64,000 bases of DNA from Icerya purchasi (taxonomy: Eukaryota > Arthropoda > Insecta > Hemiptera > Monophlebidae): positions 281,061,258-281,125,257 of the forward strand of contig CM077116.1 of NCBI GenBank assembly GCA_039619475.1, written 5' to 3'. A program made the translations under genes and the position numbers. Below the pieces are notes generated by a model. It searched no databases and was not told where the DNA came from. It saw nothing but the letters and a program-made list of their open reading frames with translations. Positions 11,105 to 24,600 of the stretch are shown piece by piece (position 1 is the first letter of the stretch; each line of letters begins with the position of its first letter).

Positions 11105-11470
11105 CACTAAAAATAAAAATGAAACACTTAAATTTTTGCTTGAAAACAAAACAATTGAAATAGTTTGAGATAAATGTTTTAAATGTTTCACTTTTTTCGA
11201 TTAATTGAATTTTCCAAATGGATCGATAGACTGTTTTAAAACGCTTAACTGTTTCTGTTAGAAATGTCGTGTAATGTGTCATTTTGCCCACTTTTAAAAC
11301 TGAATTCGGCTACAAATTTTCGTTTATTAAAATTTAAAGAATATTAAAAAAATACATACTGTTAAAAAAAATGAAACGCTTAAATCTCTTACTTGAAAAT
11401 GAAACAATTGAAACAGATGAGATAAATGTTTTAAATGTCTCACTGTTTCAGTGTTTTATTCGTTTCGTTT
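11105..11470. repeat. Two-copy tandem repeat, period about 255 bp
   Basis: AAAATGAAACACTTAAAT at ~11115 and AAAATGAAACGCTTAAAT at ~11367 start similar ~100-base segments, each containing AACAATTGAAA and GATAAATGTTTTAAATGT. The reverse strand is open across the first copy but no domain is visible. Confidence 0.6.
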
Positions 11471-11940
11471 AATGGCACACCGACACAGTGAGGTAATGAA
11501 CCGTCCTGACACACTGTGCCGAAAAATACACTAGCCATCACTAGCGGCGAATGTTTTTGCTATGTAAATGAATATTATAACGATTTAGAACAACTTATAC
11601 TTAGGAATTACAAAATTCGATACCTCAATCTGTTTATAAACGATTAGAAATTTCAACACTACTTTCAGATAAAATTTTTTTTTCAGAAATCTTAAATGGA
11701 CACACACACCATTTATATGTTCATCATGTATATGACGTATATTTTATATCATCTTGATGGAATGTAAGGTTTTCATTATCATGTATCCATACAAAGACGC
11801 ACTCAGGATTTTTTTTTGGTCGAGGTTAGAATTTAGAAGATGAATTAGGGGGTGCTAATTCGACTAAGTACCTACCTATTTCCGCGGTCTGTAAATTAAA
11901 ATAAAAAAAAATAAAAATTACGAAACTAACGAATTTTATT
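11471..11940. other. Spacer, nothing recognised
   Basis: No ORF or repeat pair found between the tandem repeats and the microsatellite. Confidence 0.4.
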
Positions 11941-11942
11941 AA

Positions 11943-11976
<34 letters not shown>

Positions 11977-11977
11977 G
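11941..11977. repeat. (AAT)n microsatellite
   Basis: About 12 uninterrupted AAT units. Confidence 0.95.
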
Positions 11978-12124
11978 AAACGTAACATTATGTTCGGTAT
12001 AAACACAAATTAGGTAAGCGTACGAATTTTATTTGAAAAAAATTAGGTATAGGTATAAACGTTATATATTAAATTTATAATATAAGTAAAAAGTAAATAT
12101 TTATGTTTTTTTAAAAAAATCGAA

Positions 12125-12485
12125 GTAAAACAAAACATTACAAAACGAAATTAGTTTTTTGAGAATTTTTTGTAAAGATATCTAATATCTCGTTAACAAT
12201 TATACTTATTTCACGGTGTATATTTAACGTCGCAAGTCTGTTAAGACGAACTTAACCGATGTGATTTCGCAAATACATCTTCAATCTTTTCAACATCGAG
12301 AATGATCTTTCTACGGTGGCCGTAGTAATTGGGATGGTGCAGAGGATGCGTAAGAGTGTATTTACACGGCCAAATGATGTCTCATCGCAGTTCAATGCCG
12401 TGATAGCGTTATTCGGAACTGAAATATCTTGATTGGAATCACAACATTTGGTGTACCATAGCTGAATACATGACTTTAACGACAA
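12125..12485 (-). pseudogene. hAT transposase C-terminal fragment, frameshifted
   Basis: The minus strand encodes the hAT dimerisation domain that ends this transposase family. LLRILCTIPITTATVERSFS, then MLKRLKMYLRNHIG, is the hallmark core. It is followed, after a frameshift near 12247, by RLATLNIHREI and a terminal TKNSQKTNFVL. The catalytic DDE region and zinc finger are absent. Upstream sequence at 12486 switches abruptly to a non-LTR relic, so the copy is broken. Confidence 0.88.
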
Positions 12486-13210
12486 TTCCCATCAAAGAAA
12501 ATGTGACTAGCATCACAAACAAACGCTTCATTAAGGGATGTAGGGGACAATAAGGAGAGGATACCAAAGAGAGACGATAACGGGAAGCGGGAAATAGAGT
12601 GTGATCGAAGCGTAAGCGAATAATAGGGACAATAACGGGAACGTGGAAAAGAAGGGAATTCTGAGAACCAAGAATAAGTAGGAAGGTTAGGTTGAATTGA
12701 AAGGTGGAAGGAACTATTATTGGTAAAAGAAGAAGGGGGTACATATCCGGCCAAAATTTAAAGTGAAATTTCTTACTTAAGGACAGAAGATTAGAACTAG
12801 GGATTTTTTTAAGGTAAAGACGGGAGCGGGCAGCAACCTGAGCCAAAGCATCCGTCATTTCGTTACTCTCAGCAGATCAACGCGGATAGAGTGATGAAAG
12901 GGAAGATTGTGTATGAGAGATCGTATAAGAAGAATGATGAAATCTGATGAGGGAGGGGGGAGGTAAACTGATAGCCTGAAGGGCACTTATGAAGTCAGGT
13001 ATCATCAGATAGTGGGAAAGGTTACGATTGGAGGAAATATAAATAATCGTAAATAGGATAGTCATTAATTCATTTGTGAAAACAGAACAGAAAGGCGGAA
13101 GACGAAAGGATTCTTCGGAAAAATTAAAAACGGGGATAATAATAGAAGCCCCGACACCACTAGGCCCCCTAGAGCCATCAGTGAAGATGAGTACATAAGA
13201 AGGAAGGAGG
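12486..13210 (-). pseudogene. Non-LTR retrotransposon RNase H and C-terminal domain, degenerate
   Basis: The minus strand reads FTDGSRGPSGVGASIIIP, FTNELMTILFTIIYIS and LMIPDFISALQAI. These are the three acidic-residue blocks of an RNase H domain as found in I/R1/LOA-type elements. A stop near 12878 is followed by SNEMTDALAQVAA, matching the usual GNE.ADALA segment. Further on, CDASHIFFDG resembles the family's terminal Cys/His motif (HIFFDC). Frameshifts and the stop make it a relic. The reverse transcriptase is missing. It abuts a hAT fragment at 12485. Confidence 0.8.
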
Positions 13211-14080
13211 AAACTGATAATGCAGATTGTTCTCCTACATCTTTTTATTATAAATTTAGTTTAACGTTGCGACCATTTAACGATGGTAAATGTGGTCCGC
13301 TACAATTCACAAATGTTAGATGTAAGCACGTGCGGGTGAAAAAAATGAAAAATAAATAAAAATAAAGAAAAAAAAGAAATACAACTATATAGGTAAACTT
13401 AAAAAGCAAAACCTTTTCTAAATACAAAATTTCATCCAAATCACATTCACAAAACATAAAATAGTTTATAACTAATTTATGAATTTAAAACCTCTTTCCA
13501 TACAACTTTGCTTTTCAATACTGAACGCAACAAAAATGTAGAGGTCTTTCCAATTCGTTTGCCGGATGTTCGGAAAATGTTTTCAATGACTGCACACGTT
13601 GTTATGAATATATTTCTATACGTTTTTTATTAGAAAAATTATGTTTTAGGTATATAGGGTCGCGTCAGCTTTATCTCTATCGGGGTTTATTCGTTATAAA
13701 AACAAATAAAAAGCGTCTTACAATTTTACCTGTGATGATCAACTGTTTTCCGACCAATTGAAAAAATCACTGCGAAATATAATAATAAGGGTATACTGCA
13801 CATGAGGGGTTTTTTTAAGTGTGCACAATATATTCTTAGTAATTCCTTTTCACAAACAAATATATATACGCAAAACATTTAATATCTGCATATAAATAGG
13901 CAAAGTCTTCTTTGTTTATTAACCGATTTTCTTTTTCTTTTTTTATTTAGTAGCTATTAAAAAGCACTTTTTTTTTTTTTTTTATTCAAGTATAAAATTA
14001 ATACAAAAAAAAGATAAAAAATGAGCTGTTTGTTACGATATTTTCGATTCGTTTATGTTTTTTTTTTTTGTTATGTGTAT
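13211..14080. other. AT-rich spacer
   Basis: Contains A- and T-runs (for example about 13960-13983) and no supported gene. Confidence 0.5.
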
Positions 14081-14526
14081 ATTTTTATTGCATGCGTAGC
14101 GCATGATTTTCGAACGCCATTATGTGACCTCCCGCTCTGATCGGCTGAGAACCAAGACCGATGCCTTTTTTTTGCCTATTCGTTCCTCGCCGTTTCCGGG
14201 TATCTGGAAATACGCGTTAGCCTGTTTTGCAGACCATATGTTTTATTACTTTGCATTACCAATATTTGTTGTTCGCTTTCTCGACGACGTTCGAAAATCA
14301 AAAGATAATAAAGACAGAACAAATTATCTATTAGATCGTCGTCGAACGATCGTGCCAACAACCAGGGATTCGTATCATACTGAAAACATTAAAAACCCAT
14401 ATAAAACTCGCGAAACCGAATTTTGCCACGGATTACACCTTGATAGATCGATTTATTGGCCCAAAATACCCCTAGTGTGCAAATTTCATTCAAATCGTTA
14501 GAACCATTTCCGAGATGCGCGAAATA

Positions 14527-14563
<37 letters not shown>

Positions 14564-14564
14564 A
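14081..14564. mobile_element. Interspersed repeat ending in (TA)n, Helitron-5'-end-like
   Basis: The right end reads TTTCATTCAAATCGTTAGAACC and then an (AT)n tract at 14526-14562. Read on the reverse strand, this matches the (TA)n-plus-'ACGGATTTGAATGAAA' style of many insect Helitron 5' ends. A 132-codon ORF (14103-14501) lies inside but has no domain I can name. The left boundary is not resolved. Confidence 0.35.
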
Positions 14565-14875
14565 GAATTGCTGGTTTAAAGATATTAGATTAGATAGGTA
14601 TAGATATTTGATATGGGAAAAATAAAAACAAAAGAACAAGTTTTAAAATGTTATATTTGCGTTACATCTTTCCGTTAAGGTTAATTATTTTTTAACAAAT
14701 TTCAGCAAAATATGAAAATGATATTTTGTAACAGATATACAATATTTAAACATAAAGAAAGAAAAAAAAAAAAAAAAGAAGATAGAGAGTCATTTCAGCA
14801 AGATTAAATTTAAATATTTTCATTACTTCACTAAAAATGTAATAATAGCACCACATTATAATTTCATAATTAACT

Positions 14876-15039
14876 TCATCGTTCTGAGAATTTTAACCAT
14901 ATACCTCCTTTAATTTTTACCATTATTGCTTTTGGGTCGATTTCGATGGGCACTATCATTTGTGGCAACGCGTCAAATCTGTATTTCCGTATCATTGTAA
15001 TCAATCCTAGTTTTATTTGCATTAAAGCAAAGCGTTCAC
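14876..15039 (-). CDS. P450 exon 4 (C-terminus)
   Basis: Not visible as a long ORF. It is recognised by acceptor TTTTTGCAG, then GTGAACGCTTTGC, reading (G)ERFALMQIKLGL, an IDPKA motif and the terminal GGIWLKFSER before TGA (14876-14878). The phase fits exon 3 exactly. 53 full codons plus stop, the usual CYP6 tail. Confidence 0.92.
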
Positions 15040-18000
15040 CTGCAAAAACACAAACCAGTCATTTCTTTGTTGCTTTTTTTTTATCTGTGTCATTCAATCA
15101 AGTAAAAATTATTATTAAATATACATTTAATTAATTGTACATATATATTTTTTTATTTTAATAAAAATTAATCTATTTTTTTTTTTTATTATGATTATTT
15201 AAAACGAAAGTGTTATTTTTAATTCATAGCCCTATCGTATTAAAATTAATAGAAAATCTGAATAATCAACAATCGAGTTTTAACTAAAACAACTTTATAT
15301 AAACCATCTGATATTTCCAAAGCAGCTTTTATTTACCGTAAAAATTGTCGCAATAACTGTTTTAAACTTTTTTTCGCTGTTTTTCAGTCGTTTCTTCCGT
15401 GTTTCTCAAAGTATTAAGATCACGGCGAATTTATTACACATAAACTTTTAGAATTGGCAATTGTGAAATTTCAATCAGCAGTATCATTTGCAGTTGCAGT
15501 TGTTCAGAGATTAAATTATAGCCGCATGAGCTTTAGTTGAAAGTTATGTTGACGATAACTTGGTTACCAAAAGAGCCATCCAAACAAAACCAGTCTAAGC
15601 AAAGAAGTCATACAAGGCATGTCTAAACCTTTTTAAGCCCAGAAGCACCTTAACTCTATGAGAGGTAACTCTCTATTGAACGTTTGATTTTCATGTTAAA
15701 TCGGTTAAATATTTTTTTGAAATTTTTTTCCTACAGTTCTAAACTAACGTTTTTCTATCTTTCGATGCATCCTCCACGCCTGCTTTGCATTACACCAGCA
15801 TCAACAAGTCAGTGTCCCGGCGGCGTAAACCTTTGTTTCGCACTAAAATTTTCACGTCACACTTTTAGTACTGCAGAAAAATAACTGCAATAAGCGTTTC
15901 CAATTCAACGTGTAATCATGAAAGTACATTGGAAGATTGTTTTTATGAAAACCTGCAAAATACACTGCATACCGTACGCACTTGTAAATATCTTATCATC
16001 TTGGGAAATTTCAACGCAAGAGTTAAACTTTTAAGCATGTGGGGACGTCCATATGACATTGAAATTTGAACAAAAATAAAAAATCATCTATTAGAATTTT
16101 GCAAATAATAATAATTTATTCACAAAAAAAATTGAAATAAAAAATTTAATAACCTGTATAAAAGAACATGGTTTCACCGGTGTTTTAAACAACCAAATGT
16201 TATTAATTAACACATGGGTCACTAAGTCCCGGGACTAACAAATACATGGCTCCACCAATGCCATGCCGCTTTTGTTTACGGTAGTACTGACTTTCAAAAG
16301 ACACGTGTAACAATTGTATAGAATTTGGCGTTCAGTAATTGTCGTGATATTGAAGCTGAAGTTAGGCTACTTTTATTATTTTTTAAGCAATGAATTAAAA
16401 AGAGTTTCATGGATTAATCCAATACTTTTTTTAATTGGGAAAAAACACCGTTCACGATCAGCAATGGCTTGAAAAGCGTTGTTACCGGGAAAATTCTCCA
16501 TCGAAAACAACCATTTTCCGATGCTATTCGGATTCTAAACGCAGTCGAATAGTGACCAAAGAAGCGGAACGCCCAGGTCGTCCAATTGAGGTGGGTACAC
16601 CCAAAAACATCAGAAAAATTCTGAAAATTGTTTTATCCGATCGAAAAGTGAAGTTGCAAGAAATAGCTAACATCCTAAAGATATCACACTATAGGCACCG
16701 TGTTCAAAATTGTACATGAAGATTTCGGTACAAGAAAAATTTTTTCCAAGTGGCTGCCGTGTTTACTCACAGTGGAACGAAAACAATAACGAATTGTTGA
16801 TTCGGAGCGCTGTTTGGAGATGTTTAAGCGTGATAAAACGAATTTCACTATACGCCGGAGTCTAAAAGCGCGTCAGCCGAGTGGTGAGGAGATGGTGAAA
16901 CCGGTCAAAGCGTCCGAAGACACAACAGTCAGCGGACAAGGTCACACTCTCGGTATTTTGAGACACGCACAGAATTGTGCTCATCGACGTTCTTTCGAAA
17001 ATCAACAGCGACTACTGCGTCGCTTTATTGGATTGACTGGATAACGCATTTAAGCAGAAAAGGCCTCATATGGCAAAGGAAAAAACTCACTGTTTCACCG
17101 AGAGACAATGCACCGATCTACAAGTCGACGAAAACGATGGTGAAATTGAACGATTTACGATTCGAATTGCTTCCGCACTTCGCATATTCACCAGATCTAG
17201 CCCTATCTGACTTCTACCTGTTCGCAGATCTTAAAAAGATGCTCTAAGGAAAGAGAGACTTGTCTTCGATGATGCGGTTATAGCCGCAACTGAAGCCTAT
17301 TCTTGCAAATAAAAATGCAAACCAAAAAGTCGGGAAATTACAGTTCCCCCATATAAAACAAAACCAGTAAGAACGAATGAATTGCATACAAAACCACAAA
17401 AACACAAGTTGCGAAAAAATTCGAGAAATTAAAGTCAATGGCAAGCAGTCAAAAACGAAAAAATTTCATCGTTGGCAGACAAAAAGAGTACGCAGAGAAC
17501 TTTTTTAATGTATTTAAAGCAATATCCGGATGAGTATAGAGAACCATAATTAAATAACCCGTTGACATTGTTGACAAACAAAGCAGATGCCCGGCAAAGA
17601 TGCAAAATGTATCACGCACAAAATAATGCTGATACCAAAATATATAGCATGTCGTATTCGAAATGAAGTATGTAAACAATTCGTCTCGACTTTCTGTGAG
17701 GAAATTCTGCATGGCGATTAAGAACTGAAAAAATACCAAATCGGCTAGCATAAAATCCCTGTTAACACATAAATATTAAGAAACCACGAAGTAGATAAAC
17801 TCTTGCATAGATTATATAAATGTCTATGTGAAAAAATGTAATTCTAAACGATATCGCGGATGCGGTTTTAATCAGCATTTATAAAAACAAACGGGATAAT
17901 AAGGCTATTTTTACCTACCGAAGCTACTACACTTAATACAGTTATTCACTGAAATGAACATAGCTATGATAACTGTGATTTAGAAATCACAGAACATTAT

Positions 18001-21000
18001 GACATAACTGCTGGGGTCAAACCGAGTTACATGCTTTGCTGAAACTATTTAATTTTTGCATTAATACGATTCACGTGAAGTACAGAAAACGTATTTCTGA
18101 TATCGACATGAAAATCAATTTTCCATTTAAAGGTGGCCTTTATAAAAAACGGCGTCAAGTTAGCTTCTCCATGATGGAATTTCGAAATAAAATTTAGCAA
18201 CATTCAGGCCATATAATTTCAGCGCTCTATTACTATGGCAATAATTAATGGATTTGTTTAAAACTCAAAACGCACGCTGTAATATATAGTCACCTGTGGG
18301 CTATTTAGTATCACTTTTCCTTTACGAAATATTTATAAGAACGGTAGGCATTTTTTGTGTACAAAATTGAAAAATTACAAAAAAAACAAACTTGTAGGTG
18401 CGTCAAGTTATTGTCGATATATGTTTTTGATTTTAGCTCAACGGGATTAGAAAAATCGCCTAAACTATATTTGATTCAACTGAATTCCGGACGACGCTCC
18501 GAAACTTCCATTAATATCAATATTTTCTTATAAGAATTAAACCGCGTATTGAAGATAATATTTATTATTTGTCGTTTAAAAATAAATTGAATTATAATAA
18601 TATTTTTTTTTCGTAATCGATTGACAAACTTAATTTACAGCAGAACTATACGATAAAATACTGAAATGATTACGTTTGTGTAAGTGATGACTTATTAAAG
18701 AAAAAGAAAAAAAGAATCGGACGTATAACGCCTTGTTTTTTAAAATCTTTTCCATTTCGTTTTCCATTCTCCGTAGCAACAGCAAATATTTTTAAAAACA
18801 TTCAAAAAGTTTATTTCCACCAAATACTTTATGCACCTGTGAAGCCGTATCAATTATTTTATGATCCTTATACACATATTTTTAACAAAATTTCTTATGT
18901 ACCGGAGATGTATAATAAGAGCTGCATAAACTCAACCTATAAACAAGTGGTTTTAATTTTTTTTCTCAGTTAAAATTTATTCCTCTATTTATACAACACT
19001 GGGATGTAAATTTTTAACTCAAGATGCGCGTTTTTTCCATATTTTCTTAAATTAATAAAACAAACATTAAACCGAATACACTCTAAATTTAATGATTATG
19101 ATTTAACATCATTGCGCATTGAATGACATAAACCAAAAATAAATCACAGGCATGCATACATAGTATGTAGACCCACACAAACGAACATTTGTTTAAAAAG
19201 TGTTTCATAGACCCTTCTCCATACACAAAAACACATAAATGTATTTTCAAAAATTTCCGTTTTCAATTCCTGGTACTAGTATAGTAGATCAATCGGAAAG
19301 ATAGAAATGCCGCACTCATTCATATACTGAATTTATTGTACTAACCGATACAAATTCTAGGGCCTTCTCCAAATGGTAGATACGCAAATGTAGGTCTGGA
19401 AGTTTTATTTTCGTACGAGAAATTATCTGGATTAAATTCATCCGGCTTTGGATAGTACTGCGGATCGTGATGAATTGCGTAAATTGGAATAATTACGCTG
19501 GTTCCCTTCTCAATCACGAAGTCTGTATCCGGTATGCGATATGGTTTGCTACAGTTTCGTAACAACACATTTGTCGGTGTATACTTCCGTAAAGTTTCTA
19601 GTCAAACAAACGTGTTTCGAGTTAATTATGGAAAAGTTTTAAAAATGCGAAATAAATAATCAATTAAGTTTTTTTTTGGATTTGCTAAAACTTTTATCAT
19701 TATTACATTCTCATGATCACACTCAGTTATTATATTTAAGAGAGCGGTTTTTTTGTGCTTTTTTTTTCGTTATTATTTAAAATTAATAACCGAAATGTAC
19801 AGTAAAATTGAAACATTTTTCTTCGGTGCATTTAAAACCGAAGGGAAAAAATGAAAATAATCAACTGAGTTCAATATAAGAATAAACTACATATTAATAA
19901 ATAACGAATAATAACTTTTATTCCATTTAACTATACAAATATATGAATTAAAATATGAAATAGTGTCAGGAAGTTCACTGATAATGAAGAACAGTGTATT
20001 TCATAAGAAAAAAAAATTGAAGGAAATTATAACTAGATCCATGTGTCGGATCAGCTGCCGTGAATGGTGAATTTTTTAAACATTTCTCAACGACCGTCCT
20101 AAAACATTTACTGTATTGTTTTCTTTTTTGTTTTTCTGAAATGCTGATGAGGGATCGCCATCCAGAATAACCTCCGTTTAAACACAAGTTACGTACCAGA
20201 ATCAAAAATAGCAAGCTTGAAGTAATTACTCTATGTAACAGATTTCCTTTGTACGTCTCTGTCAGATTTTGCCAATCTTTAGATGCTCCTGCTCGACGGA
20301 CGCTGATTGTGACGAATTAAAACTACTAAAATAAAAGCTGCACGGATAATAAAACAGAGGGCTGGTGTAGGAAGAAAACGGCGGCTTGTTTTGATTAAGT
20401 CCGGGCGACAGCGTCAAGCTGTGATTGATGCAAATAATACATGAAACGGTTATCTCAAAAAAAAAATCTTCTCGCACTATATAAATCGCTCAAAAACACA
20501 CCTGGTACTACAAAAATTTTTATGATAATGTTAAGTAAAAGTAAATCAAGTCCCATATACTTGGCAGAACGTCGGAGATTGTGAAGTTAAGCTGATCATA
20601 ATGATACTAAGCCTAATGGATCTGATGGGAATGCTGGGGTCAGTTCCTTTGTCTCGGCCGTCTTTACTTTCCCAGATTTCTCTGGTACCCAATTCAATTT
20701 CAGATTAGGTATAAAACTCGAGAGCGACTTGGATCAGGGACAAGGCAAGTCTCTATGACGTCTCCGCTTTGATAGCCAAGCTCGTTAACCACTAGGCTCG
20801 CGTTAATAGAATATAATAACCAGTAAAAATAACTATATTCACTAAATATTCCTAAATAAAAATTATAATAATCAACTAGAAGCAAAATGGCCACGAAATT
20901 TCGACCAAGTGCCAATCTCAAAATAAGTAAATGTATACATAAACGATCATTGAGTGCAAATATGTTTACCCCGATGTAAATCGTTAATTTCTTTTATAAA

Positions 21001-21614
21001 CACGATGAACCGAAAATCTAAATTGGCGATTTTTCAACACGCAACAACTGGAAAGCGAAAGCGGCGATTTCGTCGTAATAGCTAATACGTAACCGTTTTT
21101 TCCGCTGCCGGCTGCACTACCTATGTTCTCATCTATCTGTGACGATCAGTCAGCGGCTAGATAATTCTCATTTAAACAACCGGGCAAAGGCGCAAGTCTT
21201 TTCGACGAAACTGATCATATTAAAATCCAGCCGCTCGCATTAAATGAATTAAATTTAAAACGGAATACCGGACAGAGATTAAAACCTCTGTCGGAACGAG
21301 CTGAATTGTTTTTTTGAGGAATAAATCACCATCTCGGTCCTAGTTCGTATCATCTGTGTCAGCTTCTAAGCTGAAAAAGACATTCAGTTTACCAGAAAAT
21401 TCAAAGTCTATCCGTCCGCGTTATGATGGACACTTTCAGAGCCCGGATAATTCGCTAGTTAGAGATAGTCTATGTAGATTTCGTAAGAAATAATCCACTA
21501 TCGAAATATCATAATTTTATCATCAACAAAATTCATTCACACTTACAGAATCATTATTGCCTCTTTTAAAAGACTTTAACATCCCGTACAAACAGTGAAT
21601 AAACGTTATATTTG

Positions 21615-21647
<33 letters not shown>

Positions 21648-24600
21648 TTCGGAAGAATAGGCAAAGATTGAAAAATGGTATTATAGTCGTAACGGTTATG
21701 TGCCGAAATCATTATTGGTTTATCATACAGCGTTTTCTTTATCTTGTAAAACAGGCCGGTGTAATAGACAAAATAAACATTGAAGAACGCTATTTCGATG
21801 ATGTCTCGACGGACAATTATTTTCATTTCAGAGCAGTCCACTTTTGTCATATTAAAATCTACGTAAAACTATGAACTCTATGTGCATCCATGCTCGAAAT
21901 AAACACGCTCTATTAAAAAAAATAATCTGTACTACAATATCTCCGATTAGCCATTTATGGTGAATACAATTAGGAAATCAATTTACGGTAAATACCGTTT
22001 TAAAAAAAATTAATTTGAAAACCTTAATCCCATATACTGCGCACATTACCAACGAAACAGTACTATAAGAGTTTCAAAAAAAAACAAAAACGGGGGGAAA
22101 TCTTGAAAACGATCAAGCAACGAAAATTAGAATATTTCGGACATATACTGAGAGGGTACAAAATGGCGCAAACGATCATACGGGGTAAAATTGAAGGAAA
22201 ACGCCGCATCGGCCGTAAAAGATTATCATGGCTGTGCAATATACGGCAGTGGACCAATAGGAGCGTTGAGGAACTTTTCCGTCTCGCCGGCGACAGGGAG
22301 GCCTATAGAAATGTCATCCAGATGATCGCCTAAGTTCGACAACGAACATGGCACCCGAAGAAGAAGAAGAACGTTTCGGAAAGCTAATACTTACTATCAT
22401 CAGAAACACAACACCGTTACTGTCTACAATTTCATTAAAATACAATGGGAAAATTCGATATGCCTGCAAGAATCTTTATATTAGCCTATAACATAAACTA
22501 CATCAGCATCCTGTATAACGAACAAAACGCTAATTATAAAATGCAATCCTCCGTTTGAGGGTACTCTGTTGAAATAGCATTCTTGAACCCTCCCCCTAAC
22601 AACTTGACGTAAATGAATAGAGTCACCATTATTAGAAGAAAAATTTCTTCAAGAGAGGTGAGCATTCATCTTCCAGCTATTCTCGTGCTCTAGAAAAACG
22701 CCCTCAAATTCCATTTAGAATTTACATTGAATCGCGGCTAGGGTATAAACGTGTAGGCTTTATTGTTCCAAATTATCCCTAAAATTTCACAAAAAATCAT
22801 TAAATGTGAGAACTGTAAAATAATAATTAACAGCGGCAATAACGTCTATGGATTTAGAGTATTCGTAGACAAAGAGAAATATGTGCGATACAGCTTTTAC
22901 CACTCCACTATTCTCTAAGCATCGGCATCGTAGTTTACAAGAATAACAGCCCGGCGGTGAGGGAGCAAGACGGAATGGTACGTCACGAAATGACGTAACG
23001 CAAGCCAGTGGCGAGCGCTGGACGAATCGCCGCTGGACAGAGAGTTGGTCGAAGTTTTAGTCGGATTTCGGAACCGGTAAAGATCAAATCGTGTCGTTAC
23101 GGTGGAAAATGTATAGGTCGAATTTTGGAGATCGAAAAAAGTAAAAGATGAACGTTCTAGCGAGTCGATGCCGGTGGAGCACAACATTGCGTCAGACTTT
23201 CCTTTCAATATTTTTGATCGAATAAGTTCGAAATCATTCATTTATATACATGTCTTTCGAAAAATGCCGGGAACAAATTTTTAAAAAGCGGCAAACAGTC
23301 GTGGATTGAACGTTCCAAGGCAGGCCGCCGACGGCTGGAATAGGACCCACGTATCACCAGCATCGTACCATCTGCCTCACCTCCAGTCTTCGGGATAAGT
23401 GGAATTTATTATTTAAAGGTGTTTTTTTCCTTTTATACGATCGGTCTTCGTGTACAGGTTTTTAATAAATGTAGATCATATTCCATTTTCTTAATTGTAA
23501 ATGATCAATTAAATTAATGATAATAATAATAATTTAGTAATAATAATCACGATTAAATCACTATATTTTACTTATTCCGCGGTGGCATCCCTGATACAAT
23601 AAACTACCACTTCTTCAACAGACATCAGTCACACGAAGCTTAAGACGATATTCAACTAGCGCTGAATTGAAAACCGAAAATAGATCTACCTCACTCGCGT
23701 CGACGTACTTTACTAAAAATTGTTAAAAATCATCGCCCTAAATATTTCCATTATTACAGTCAATTAAAGATTTTCTTAAGAAAAATGATCGTCTCCTTTG
23801 TACAACAACATTTTTTGATAACCTTGGGGCGGATCGAATTAAAATATTTAAACGTTTAAGCTACACATATATTACTCACCGCCGGATTAAAGGATTATAT
23901 TTCATCATCCAACCAGCAGGGTGAGTGATATATATGTAGCTTAAACGTTTAAATATTTTAATTCGATCCGCCCCAAGGGTATCAAAAAATGTTGTTGTTA
24001 AAACTGAATCCGAGAATATAACTTCGTTGAATAAAGTTGTTTATTTGACAAAACGAACAAACTAAAGCGGAAGTTGGCGATACGAAAAAATAGGTTCACA
24101 GCTTCGATTACGCAAGTAACAATAAATCCGAAAAATGCAGTTAAATAAATTCAGCGATTCCCAAAATTTAGACAATTATACACGCGATTACGCAACAAAA
24201 TCGAACGGAAGCCCTGAAAAAGGCTATTTCAAATAAGTAAAAGCGAATAAGGAGGAAGGAGTTAAAAACGAATTAATTAGAGGAAATAACGAAAATAAGA
24301 ACTGGATGAATTTGAATAGAAGAAAAATAAAAGAAGGAAATTAATAAAAACGAAGTAAACGATAACGAGTAAAAGACAAAAACAATAAAGCGAAGAAAAA
24401 AAAAAGCAGCGAAAAACAAAAACACCGACATATATAATATTGCTCTGCTACGACTTAAAATTTTATTGCTACAGATCATTGATATTGACAGGGAAGCGAA
24501 ACTGTCCCCATTAAGCAATATCGCATTTCGCTTACGCTTTTCTTTAATTATTAGTTTTAAACATATCTCTAATAAATAACTGTAGTGCCGCGGAACACTT

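Larger units (their letters stand above)
15258..20120. repeat. Paralogous segment, copy 1 (intron 3, exon 3, start of intron 2 of the P450)
   Basis: Collinear with 44155-60345 once the insertions in each copy are skipped. Matching pairs: 15260-15500 with 44157-44420; 15880-16200 with 52880-53145; 17299-19080 with 53467-55100; 19173-20120 with 59238-60345. Copy 1 has mariner at 16205-17300. Copy 2 has RTE, Harbinger, hAT and Helitron insertions. Identity is moderate except for a near-identical patch at 19346-19920. Confidence 0.85.

Noticed and set aside
12439..12858. 139-codon minus-strand ORF overlapping the RNase H relic
   Set aside because: Its first part is the relic's true frame (ADALAQ-type block), but the rest is a shadow frame running across two different transposon pieces. 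It is not a separate gene.
14103..14501. 132-codon ORF on the plus strand
   Set aside because: No domain or composition expected of a protein. It lies inside an interspersed repeat ending in (TA)n.
17449..17751. Hydrophobic minus-strand ORF, with a partner at 53621-53941, resembling a membrane receptor at first sight
   Set aside because: The two copies agree only for the first ~37 residues and then run in different frames. There is no conserved receptor motif, so no selection on the frame is evident.
22915..23241. 108-codon minus-strand ORF in a less AT-rich island
   Set aside because: No recognised motif and no second copy. The composition alone is not enough to call a gene.
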